DNA from: Desulfovibrio sp. UBA2564
GTDB lineage: Bacteria; Desulfobacterota; Desulfovibrionia; Desulfovibrionales; Desulfovibrionaceae
Reading direction: 5' to 3'
Length of the DNA stretch: 5,491 nucleotides
Assembly: GCA_002340305.1 (NCBI GenBank)
Contig: DDLU01000267.1
Location: 1 to 5,491, forward strand
The stretch's first letter is position 1; each line of letters begins with the position of its first letter. Of the stretch, positions 1 to 5,126 are shown piece after piece. The notes beneath the pieces are model-generated. The model ran no database searches. It was not told the origin of the DNA and was given only the letters and a program-made list of their open reading frames with translations. The position numbers and the translations under genes were made by a program.

Positions 1-1396
1 CTACTGCTGCGGGATCAGAACCCTCTTCTTTAGCGTAGAACCCGGCACCGACGCGGCGGGCCCAGACTTCCAGCTGACCGATTGCTGCGGCGCGGAAAGT
101 ATCACCGGCAACGATAAGAACCTTGCGGCCCTGCATCTGGGCACGGTGGGCCAGCTTAGCGATGGTGGTTGTTTTACCGACACCGTTAACGCCGATCATC
201 ATAACAACTTCCGGCGGGTTGAAAGCCTTAATGCGCTTGGGAACCTTGAAAATCTCGTCCAGTTCCTCGCGGAGCAGGTCTTTGAAATTTTCAGGGTTGG
301 TTTCGCCAGCTTTGCGGATGCGGTCTTTCATGCGCTCCACAAGTTCCATGGAAGCATCGTAACCTACGTCAGCCATGATCAGGATTTCTTCGAATTCTTC
401 CCAGAAATCATCATCAAAAGCGGTGTGACTGGAAAGCATGGAGTCGATGCGTTTGGTGATCTGCTCGCGGGTCTTGTTCAGACCTTCGGAAAGCTTGATG
501 AACAAGCGGCTGCGTTCATCTTCCTCATCCTCAAGTTCAAGGGCGAGAGCAAGACGGTACTGGAGTTCGGAACGGAAATCGTCCACGTACTCGTAGTCCA
601 TGTCTTCGAGCCAGTCTTTGAAGCGGGTGATGAAGCCTTCTGCTTCATTCTTGGGTGCTTCAAGAGCTTCCAGTAGGAAGAATAGGCGATCCCAGAGATC
701 ATCCCCGGCTTCTTCAATTCCCTCAAGGATAAGACCCAGCCATACGGAAAGGCGCGGCTCAGCCTGTTGCAGGGATTTGGTCAGCTCAATCTGCCACTGC
801 GGTTTATCTTCGGCAGGCTGCGCTTCGGTTTCCATAACCGGTTCAAGAATTGTCGGTGCGCCGGGGCGGGCCGACTTTTCCTGTACAGGGGCAGGTCCTG
901 CTTCGACTAAGGGCGTTTCCTCGGCAAACTCCGGGAGAATTTCCGGTTCAGGTTCAGAAACAGGCTCTACTTCCACAACAGAAGCTTCCTCTATAACTTC
1001 CGGCTCCGGCTCAGAAACAGGTGTTGCTTCTACAACGGGTGCTTCTTCAATCACTTCCGGTTCTGGAGTAAGCTCTTCAAATGAAATTTCAGGTTCTGTC
1101 GCAACTACAGGCTCTGCGAAGGTTTTTTCGATAACCGGTTCTTCTGCCGGGATTTTTTTTTCAATCTGTTCCGGCTGTGCTTCAACAACAGGTTCTTCTA
1201 TTACTTCCGGTTCCGGCTTAGTTTCTGCAACCAGTTCAGGCTCGGGAACTGGCCCCGGTTCGGGTTCAGCTTTAACTTCCGGTTCCTCTACTTTCTCTTC
1301 CGGCTCATAATCTTCGCCGAGATAATCTTTAAGTGCTTGTTCAGCCCTGTCCTCCGGGCCGCTCCACAATTTTTTTACTTTCGAAAAGAATCCCAT
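1..1396 (-). CDS. ftsY: Signal recognition particle receptor FtsY (3' end outside window)
   Basis: FtsY is the SRP receptor GTPase that docks SRP-bound ribosomes at the inner membrane for co-translational insertion of membrane proteins. The first 465 residues are visible; the C-terminal part of the G domain lies beyond the left edge. From the N-terminus: a short basic start (MGFFSKVKKLW), an acidic Pro/Glu/Val-rich region to about residue 185 (the variable A region of the family), a helical Trp-containing stretch at about 199-295, the N domain from about 296 with the ADVG motif at 342-345, and the G domain with P-loop GVNGVGKTTT at 402-411 and DTFRAAA at 432-438. The last visible residues (KEEGSDPAAV) match the usual continuation of SRP GTPases. 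The start at 1396 is supported by an AAAGGGG ribosome site at about 1403-1409. FtsY rather than Ffh is indicated by the acidic N-terminal extension and the N-domain sequence. A tandem repeat of about 20 residues lies in the acidic part (residues 111-150). Confidence 0.96.
   Translation of the reverse strand, partial: MGFFSKVKKLWSGPEDRAEQALKDYLGEDYEPEEKVEEPEVKAEPEPGPVPEPELVAETKPEPEVIEEPVVEAQPEQIEKKIPAEEPVIEKTFAEPVVATEPEISFEELTPEPEVIEEAPVVEATPVSEPEPEVIEEASVVEVEPVSEPEPEILPEFAEETPLVEAGPAPVQEKSARPGAPTILEPVMETEAQPAEDKPQWQIELTKSLQQAEPRLSVWLGLILEGIEEAGDDLWDRLFFLLEALEAPKNEAEGFITRFKDWLEDMDYEYVDDFRSELQYRLALALELEDEEDERSRLFIKLSEGLNKTREQITKRIDSMLSSHTAFDDDFWEEFEEILIMADVGYDASMELVERMKDRIRKAGETNPENFKDLLREELDEIFKVPKRIKAFNPPEVVMMIGVNGVGKTTTIAKLAHRAQMQGRKVLIVAGDTFRAAAIGQLEVWARRVGAGFYAKEEGSDPAAV
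962..1066 (-). repeat. In-frame tandem repeat in the acidic region of ftsY
   Basis: Codons for residues 111-145 encode two near-identical copies of a 20-residue unit, PEPEVIEEAxVVExxPVSE, one after the other, and the start of a third (PEPEI) follows below position 962. The DNA copies are similar but differ at several third positions, so the repeat is not brand new. Pro/Glu-rich low-complexity repeats are common in the A region of FtsY and probably change length by slippage or unequal exchange. Confidence 0.8.
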
Positions 1397-1402
1397 TGAA
1401 AT

Positions 1403-1409
1403 CCCCTTT
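1403..1409 (-). promoter_or_regulatory. Ribosome binding site of ftsY
   Basis: On the minus strand AAAGGGG precedes the ATG at 1396 by six bases. It fixes the start at MGFFSKVKK, which is also the typical FtsY N-terminus. Confidence 0.7.
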
Positions 1410-1430
1410 GCAGTCTATTTTGAACAGGCG

Positions 1431-1459
1431 AAGATAGCGCAGTAATCCCGGATGCGCAA
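1431..1459 (-). promoter_or_regulatory. Candidate sigma-70 promoter of ftsY
   Basis: Minus strand: TTGCGC (1454-1459) and TATCTT (1431-1436) are separated by exactly 17 bases, about 35 bases upstream of the ftsY start codon. The -35 matches the consensus only in its TTG half and the -10 in four of six bases, so this is a reasonable but unproven call. It lies downstream of the rubrerythrin terminator, so ftsY would need its own promoter here. Confidence 0.4.
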
Positions 1460-1540
1460 CCGCCCGGTTTCGCTATTTCGCTTTCAGCTTAACAAATAGT
1501 TACTCAATGAAATTAGTCTAGTTTTTCATCTTTGGTGAAT

Positions 1541-1572
1541 GAAAAGCCCCGCACGCAATTTGCGTACGGGGC
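1541..1572 (-). terminator. Intrinsic terminator of the rubrerythrin gene
   Basis: The span 1546-1572 folds into a GC-rich hairpin: GCCCCG pairs with CGGGGC and ACGCA with TGCGT, with one mismatch between the two stem parts and a three-base loop. Read on the minus strand it is followed by CUUUUCAUU. It begins 29 bases after the rubrerythrin stop codon, so it ends that transcript and separates it from ftsY. Confidence 0.88.
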
Positions 1573-1600
1573 ATAATGTCATCCAAAAGATGGAATTAAT

Positions 1601-2098
1601 TTAGTCTACTTTGCTGTAAGCTTTAGGGGCAGCACCACAGATGGGGCACTTTTCGGTGGCTTCACCGTTTTGGGTGTGACCACACACGGAACAGATGTGG
1701 AATTCAGCTTCTGCGAAAACATCGCCATTTGCGTTGAGAGCTTCAGTGTAAAGGTCAGCGTGAATTTTTTCTGCTTCGTTAGCAAAACCGAAGTAGCGGA
1801 GTACTGCGTTTTCGCCTTCAGCTTTAGCGTCTTCCATCATGCCGGGGTACATGGATTCGAATTCAAAGCTTTCTCCTTCGATAGCCTGTTTGAGGTTTTC
1901 TTCGGTGGTACCGATGCCCTTCATGAGGCGGAGATGAGCGTGAGCGTGAATGGTTTCAGCTGCTGCAGCTGCGCGGAAAAGTTTTGCTACGCCGGGCTTA
2001 CCTTCTGCTACTGCTTTTTCTGCGAATGCGAGGTATTTACGGTTAGCCTGGGATTCACCTGCGAATGCTGCTTTAAGGTTTTCAAGTGTTTTGCTCAT
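1601..2098 (-). CDS. rbr: Rubrerythrin (diiron four-helix bundle plus rubredoxin-like domain)
   Basis: Rubrerythrins are cytoplasmic non-heme iron proteins of anaerobes that reduce hydrogen peroxide to water with electrons from rubredoxin or NAD(P)H-linked donors. The 165-residue protein is complete. An N-terminal ferritin-like four-helix bundle (about 1-125) carries candidate iron ligands E15, E48 with H51 (ExxH), E79, and E110 with H113 (second ExxH). A C-terminal rubredoxin-like domain has CxxC pairs at 136/139 and 151/154 for one Fe(SCys)4 centre. The N-terminus (MSKTLENLKAAFAGESQANRKY) is characteristic of the short rubrerythrin group. The residue just before the MYP motif is S82, where classical rubrerythrin has a glutamate ligand. 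The gene is monocistronic: it has its own ribosome site and terminator and is divergent from asnS. A perfect palindrome upstream suggests peroxide-responsive control (inference). Confidence 0.95.
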   Translation of the reverse strand: MSKTLENLKAAFAGESQANRKYLAFAEKAVAEGKPGVAKLFRAAAAAETIHAHAHLRLMKGIGTTEENLKQAIEGESFEFESMYPGMMEDAKAEGENAVLRYFGFANEAEKIHADLYTEALNANGDVFAEAEFHICSVCGHTQNGEATEKCPICGAAPKAYSKVD

Positions 2099-2105
2099 TG
2101 GAATT

Positions 2106-2111
2106 CTCCTT
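2106..2111 (-). promoter_or_regulatory. Ribosome binding site of the rubrerythrin gene
   Basis: AAGGAG on the minus strand lies seven bases before the ATG at 2098. This strong site fits a highly expressed protein. Confidence 0.85.
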
Positions 2112-2167
2112 GTTGTTCAATTTGAGTGTGAATTTATTATTTAAAAATCTTGTTCCCGTTTCGTTGA

Positions 2168-2184
2168 AATAGTTAGTAACTATT
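2168..2184. promoter_or_regulatory. Perfect 17-bp inverted repeat, candidate PerR/Fur-family operator
   Basis: AATAGTTAGTAACTATT is a perfect palindrome of two 8-base arms around one central base. It lies 70 bases upstream of the rubrerythrin start codon, inside AT-rich DNA where its promoter should be. The core has the 7-1-7 geometry and AT-rich arms known for PerR and Fur operators, and rubrerythrin is a classic PerR target in anaerobes. Binding by PerR is inferred: the regulator is not in the window. No -10/-35 pair could be placed firmly here. The site is about 170 bases from the asnS start, so control of asnS is less likely. Confidence 0.5.
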
Positions 2185-2307
2185 CCTATTATTAAATGCA
2201 AGCAGAAAATGAAATTAATTTGAAGAAAGTTTTAAAGCCATTTGCTGCTATATATATTAATGATACATAAGTTGGTTGAAATTTGCCCGTCTAGAAGCTA
2301 CATCTTA

Positions 2308-2330
2308 CGCGAAGCGCAATTATTCGCGCT
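2308..2330 (+). other. Small hairpin in the asnS leader
   Basis: CGCGAA (2308-2313) can pair with TTCGCG (2323-2328), and the overlapping AGCGC (2313-2317) can instead pair with GCGCT (2326-2330). The two folds exclude each other. The element is in the asnS 5' leader, 11 bases before the ribosome site. No U-run follows, so it is not an intrinsic terminator. A role in mRNA stability or translation is possible but not shown. Confidence 0.3.
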
Positions 2331-2343
2331 AAACCAAGTGATT

Positions 2344-2347
2344 GGAG
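2344..2347 (+). promoter_or_regulatory. Ribosome binding site of asnS
   Basis: GGAG within TTGGAGA lies seven bases before the ATG at 2355 and supports that start. Confidence 0.75.
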
Positions 2348-2354
2348 ACTATTT

Positions 2355-3746
2355 ATGAGAAGAACATGCGTGAAAGATATTTTGAATGCGGAAACTGCTG
2401 CCGCTGAGATTCTGGTTAAAGGCTGGGTGCGCACCAAGCGTGACAACAAAGGCTTTTCTTTTCTGGAAGTGAACGACGGTTCCTGTCTTAAAAACGTGCA
2501 GGTGATCATTGACCACACCACGGAAATCGAAGCTGAGCTTGAAAAAATTTCTACCGGAGCGTCTGTAAGCGTGCTTGGTGAGCTTGTTGAATCTCCCGGT
2601 AAAGGCCAGAAGTGGGAAGTGCGCGGTAAAGCAATCGAGCTGATCGGTTTTGCCGATCCTGAAACTTTTCCGCTCCAGAAAAAGCGTCATTCCGATGAAT
2701 TCTTGAGAACCATCGCTCATCTGCGCCCGCGTACAAATAAATTCGGAGCAATGTTCCGCATTCGTTCCGAGCTTTCCTACGCGATCCACAAATTTTTCCG
2801 CGACAAAGGATTCTTTTACGTACATACTCCGATCATTACCGGCTCCGACTGCGAGGGAGCTGGCGAAATGTTCCGCGTAACCTCTCTTGATCACGACGCT
2901 CTTTCTTCTATGAAAAAAGAAGAGCAGGGCGCAAATGATTTCTTCGGTAAAGAGTCCCACCTAACTGTTTCCGGCCAGCTTGATGCTGAAATGTACGCGC
3001 TTTCTCTTGGACAGGTCTACACTTTCGGTCCTACTTTCCGTGCTGAAAAGTCCAATACCCCGCGTCATGCTGCTGAGTTTTGGATGATTGAACCCGAAGT
3101 TGCTTTCGCCGATCTTAACGATAATATGGATCTCGGTGAAGAGATGGTTAAATTTCTCATCAGTCATGTTCTCGAACAATGTGCCGATGATATCGAATTG
3201 TTCGCTAAGTTCGTGGATAAAACTTTGATGGACACCCTGCGCAATACCCTCGACAACGACTTCGAACGCATTCGTTATGAAGACGCGGTTAACCTGCTGC
3301 AGCGTTGCAAGAAGGCCAAAAAATTTGAATACTATCCTGAATACGGTCAGGATTTGCAGACCGAGCATGAAAGATATCTCACTGAGAAACATTTTAAAAA
3401 GCCGGTCATTGTTTACGATTATCCCAAGGAAATAAAACCGTTTTACATGCGTGTGAACGACGATGATAAGACCGTAGCTGCAATGGACCTGCTTGTTCCA
3501 AGAATCGGTGAGTTGGTCGGTGGTTCCCAGCGTGAGGAAAGGCTTGATGTTTTGGAAAGCAGAATCGCTGAGACCGGAATGGAGTCAGAAGATTATTGGT
3601 GGTATCTTGATACCCGCCGTTTCGGAACTGCTCCGCATGCCGGATTCGGTATGGGCTTCGAACGTATGCTCATGCTGCTTACCGGAGTAACCAACATCCG
3701 TGACGTTATTCCTTTCCCTAGAACGCCCAAGAATCTGGAATTCTAA
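2355..3746 (+). CDS. asnS: Asparaginyl-tRNA synthetase
   Basis: This cytoplasmic class IIb aminoacyl-tRNA synthetase activates asparagine with ATP and loads it on tRNA-Asn. The 463-residue protein is full length for bacterial AsnRS. An N-terminal OB-fold anticodon-binding domain (about 19-105) opens with ILVKGWVRTKRDNKGFSF. The class II catalytic core follows: motif 1 at about 137-165 with its proline at 159, the AsnRS-type GSDCEGAGEMFRV segment just after it, SGQL at 206-209, motif 2 starting FRAEKSNTPRHAAEFW at 228, and motif 3 GFGMGFER at 430-437. The C-terminus (NIRDVIPFPRTPKNLEF) is the usual ending. The GSDCEGAGEM segment and length argue for AsnRS over AspRS or LysRS. Its presence indicates direct Asn-tRNA charging, though an amidotransferase route elsewhere in the genome is not excluded. 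It looks monocistronic, with a palindrome and terminator behind it. Confidence 0.98.
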   Translation: MRRTCVKDILNAETAAAEILVKGWVRTKRDNKGFSFLEVNDGSCLKNVQVIIDHTTEIEAELEKISTGASVSVLGELVESPGKGQKWEVRGKAIELIGFADPETFPLQKKRHSDEFLRTIAHLRPRTNKFGAMFRIRSELSYAIHKFFRDKGFFYVHTPIITGSDCEGAGEMFRVTSLDHDALSSMKKEEQGANDFFGKESHLTVSGQLDAEMYALSLGQVYTFGPTFRAEKSNTPRHAAEFWMIEPEVAFADLNDNMDLGEEMVKFLISHVLEQCADDIELFAKFVDKTLMDTLRNTLDNDFERIRYEDAVNLLQRCKKAKKFEYYPEYGQDLQTEHERYLTEKHFKKPVIVYDYPKEIKPFYMRVNDDDKTVAAMDLLVPRIGELVGGSQREERLDVLESRIAETGMESEDYWWYLDTRRFGTAPHAGFGMGFERMLMLLTGVTNIRDVIPFPRTPKNLEF

Positions 3747-3758
3747 TATGTCTCCGAC

Positions 3759-3804
3759 GTCTGGGGAAGGGAAAACTTTTGCAAAAGTTTTCCCTTCCCC
3801 AGAC
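3759..3804. repeat. Perfect 46-bp palindrome behind asnS
   Basis: The 46 bases from 3759 to 3804 are identical to their own reverse complement. The left arm starts GTCTGGGGAAGGG and the centre is CTTTTGCAAAAG. As RNA it would form a stem of about 21 bp on a TGCA loop, starting 12 bases after the asnS stop codon. No U-run directly follows the full stem. It may help end or protect the asnS transcript, and its mixed, exact arms also suit a dispersed palindromic intergenic repeat. Copy number elsewhere cannot be judged from this window. Confidence 0.85.
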
Positions 3805-3810
3805 CCCATT

Positions 3811-3853
3811 CCTTTCAAAACCCTTTAGTTTGCTTCGCATATAGATTGAAAGG
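3811..3853. repeat. Inverted repeat flanking a small hairpin next to the 46-bp palindrome
   Basis: CCTTTCAA (3811-3818) is matched by TTGAAAGG (3846-3853), and between them TGCTTCGCA forms a mini-hairpin. It begins six bases after the large palindrome, so both may belong to one composite intergenic element. The arms are short and the middle mostly unpaired, so the call is tentative. Confidence 0.4.
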
Positions 3854-3868
3854 GCTACGTAAAATAAT

Positions 3869-3904
3869 AAGGCCGTAATATTTCGAAAAATATTACGGCC
3901 TTTT
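3869..3904. terminator. Intrinsic terminator between convergent asnS and the araC-type gene, probably bidirectional
   Basis: AAGGCCGTAATATTT (3869-3883) pairs perfectly with AAATATTACGGCCTT (3888-3902) around the loop CGAA. The plus-strand side continues into TTTT and can stop asnS read-through. The minus-strand side continues as TTATTATTTT and can stop the AraC-type gene, whose stop codon is about 40 bases away. A weaker inverted repeat, TTAGCA (3908-3913) with TGCTAA (3922-3927), lies between the hairpin and that stop codon. Confidence 0.88.
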
Positions 3905-3943
3905 GTGTTAGCAAATTTAAATGCTAAGCCGCCGGAGCCATTC

Positions 3944-4969
3944 TTATTTCAGAGGCATGAGCAATATAGTCACAAGATGTTCCGGTTTGGTGCTTTTCGG
4001 ATCATTCATATACTGCTCGTAACATGGGGCTTCTGCATGGGTTTCTCCGCTTTGCGGCAACCATTGCTCATAGAACTCGGTCCATGTTTCTTTTAAATTC
4101 TCGTATGGGCCGAGATGAGTTGTGACCGCAAACTTACCACCTGGGAAATCTTTAAATTTAATTTCTGCGGGTGCGTCGATTTCATTTTCTATTGTTACAC
4201 AAGCTTCGGAGCGCAGTTCTTCGGGAGGAACCTTTATGTATTTTTCAAATGTCGGGACTGAATTTTTCAGTTGATACCCACTTGACGGCAGCCACTTTCC
4301 ATATAGTTCACGGTAGGCCGCGTGAATACCTTCGTATGAACCGTAGTGAGTTGTGACTGCAAATTTTCCGCCGGGAATTATCTGCATTCCCATTTCGGGC
4401 GGTGTTTTTACTTCTTCTGTGACGGAGAAACAGGCATCATAGCGTATTTTTTCCCATGCTATTTGTACTTCAAAGTAGGGACCGAGATGTCGGATGAACA
4501 CAACCTGTGTCTCTTCTCTGATGCGAATATCCACTTTGCAGGTGTGCGGAGTTTTATCCAGTTCAAATTCTGCAATGCTCGGGTTGGGGTGGTAATTAAT
4601 TTTGCCTTCGCCTCCCGGAGCCAGCATAGCCCGTGAGTTGTTTCTGAAGTCACTGGGGGAAATCAGAAAACGTTTTTTAAAAGCCCGACTGAATGTTTCC
4701 GGGGATTCAAATCCAGCATCAAGGGCGATATCTATGACTGAGCTTTCAGTATAGCAAAGGCGGTATGCTGAACGTTCAAGGCGTAGCCGCCGAACATGTT
4801 CTTTAAGACTTTCACCAATCATGCCCTTGAATATGCGGTGGAAGTGCACAACGGAAAAACAAGCTTGCTCCGCCAGTGTTTCCGGGGAAAGATCCCCGTC
4901 CAGATTGCGCTGAATATAGAGTAGGACTTCCATCATCCTTTCATTGTATGGTTGTAGTAGTTCGGACAT
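3944..4969 (-). CDS. AraC-family transcriptional regulator with GyrI-like effector-binding region
   Basis: This is a DNA-binding regulator of the Rob/SoxS-like layout, with an N-terminal AraC HTH and a C-terminal GyrI-like ligand-binding region. The DNA-binding domain covers about residues 9-110, with a first HTH near 28-49 and a second ending in the conserved GFESPETFSRAFKKRF (86-101) and SPSDFR (104-109). After a linker to about 143, three GyrI half-modules can be seen. Module A (144-183) contains VVFIRHLGPY and RYDACFSV. Module B (194-260) contains PGGKFAVTTHYGSYE and WLPSSGY. Module C (271-341) contains PGGKFAVTTHLGPYE and WLPQSG, then YMNDP. Common AraC-GyrI proteins have two halves and about 290 residues; this one has 341. 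Module A jumps from AWEKI directly to RYDAC and lacks the middle of a normal half. The start at 4969 has GAGGA at 4977-4981. The ligand is unknown; related domains bind small, often cationic or hydrophobic molecules. It is divergent from the SYLF lipoprotein gene. Confidence 0.92.
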   Translation of the reverse strand: MSELLQPYNERMMEVLLYIQRNLDGDLSPETLAEQACFSVVHFHRIFKGMIGESLKEHVRRLRLERSAYRLCYTESSVIDIALDAGFESPETFSRAFKKRFLISPSDFRNNSRAMLAPGGEGKINYHPNPSIAEFELDKTPHTCKVDIRIREETQVVFIRHLGPYFEVQIAWEKIRYDACFSVTEEVKTPPEMGMQIIPGGKFAVTTHYGSYEGIHAAYRELYGKWLPSSGYQLKNSVPTFEKYIKVPPEELRSEACVTIENEIDAPAEIKFKDFPGGKFAVTTHLGPYENLKETWTEFYEQWLPQSGETHAEAPCYEQYMNDPKSTKPEHLVTILLMPLK

Positions 4970-4976
4970 TTATATT

Positions 4977-4981
4977 TCCTC
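4977..4981 (-). promoter_or_regulatory. Ribosome binding site of the AraC-type gene
   Basis: GAGGA on the minus strand is seven bases before the ATG at 4969 and supports the chosen start. Confidence 0.7.
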
Positions 4982-5004
4982 AAATGTGTTTCGTTAATTT
5001 TTAT

Positions 5005-5016
5005 TAAACATGTTTA
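5005..5016. promoter_or_regulatory. 12-bp palindrome in the divergent control region, possible operator
   Basis: TAAACATGTTTA is a perfect palindrome located 36 bases upstream of the AraC-type start codon and upstream of the candidate promoter of the lipoprotein gene. Its position suits autoregulation or control of both genes. AraC proteins more often use direct repeats, so the protein that binds here, if any, is open. Confidence 0.25.
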
Positions 5017-5028
5017 TCTTGCTTTGAC

Positions 5029-5058
5029 ATGACATTTTTTATTATTCGTCAATTTAAT
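5029..5058 (+). promoter_or_regulatory. Candidate promoter of the SYLF lipoprotein gene
   Basis: ATGACA (5029-5034, five of six matches to TTGACA) and TTTAAT (5053-5058, five of six to TATAAT) are 18 bases apart, which would start the transcript near 5065. A perfect TTGACA at 5024-5029 overlaps the -35, but its spacing to this -10 would be 23 bases, too long for a standard promoter. The call is by eye only. Confidence 0.4.
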
Positions 5059-5126
5059 TGAGAAGAGGCCCGTGGCGGGGATCACATTTGTTGATGATTT
5101 GGGTCGTATGAGGTTAGTATAAGGCT

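Noticed and set aside
146..676. 176-codon plus-strand open frame opposite ftsY
   Set aside because: It overlaps the conserved N and G domains of FtsY on the other strand and resembles no known protein.
600..1310. Long plus-strand open frame rich in Ser, Gly and Thr opposite ftsY
   Set aside because: It is the antisense shadow of the Pro/Glu-rich repeat region of ftsY: GAA/GAG and CCG codons read backwards give Ser/Gly/Thr-rich frames. The minus-strand FtsY reading is unambiguous.
1494..1510. AAATAGTTACTCAATGA upstream of ftsY as a second PerR-like site
   Set aside because: It shares AATAGTTA with the palindrome upstream of rubrerythrin, but the second half does not match, so it is not an inverted repeat. 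ftsY is also not an expected peroxide-stress target.
1670..2125. Plus-strand open frame of 151 codons opposite rubrerythrin
   Set aside because: It is Cys/Phe-rich shadow translation of the rubrerythrin gene, with no ribosome site or recognisable domain.
2220..2354. T-box or other tRNA-sensing leader in front of asnS
   Set aside because: The leader is too short, shows no specifier stem or antiterminator/terminator pair, and has no T-box consensus.
2349..3392. Two long minus-strand open frames (203 and 143 codons) inside asnS
   Set aside because: Both lie wholly or almost wholly within the complete and clearly recognised asnS; strong codon bias on the coding strand leaves the reverse frames open.
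4176..4490. Frameshift or pseudogene status of the AraC-type gene because its first GyrI module is incomplete
   Set aside because: The reading frame stays open for 341 codons and resumes with conserved motifs right after the gap, so an in-frame loss is more likely than decay.
5024..5029. Perfect TTGACA as the -35 of the lipoprotein gene
   Set aside because: No acceptable -10 lies 16-18 bases downstream; TATTAT is only 10 bases away and TTTAAT 23. The overlapping ATGACA fits better.
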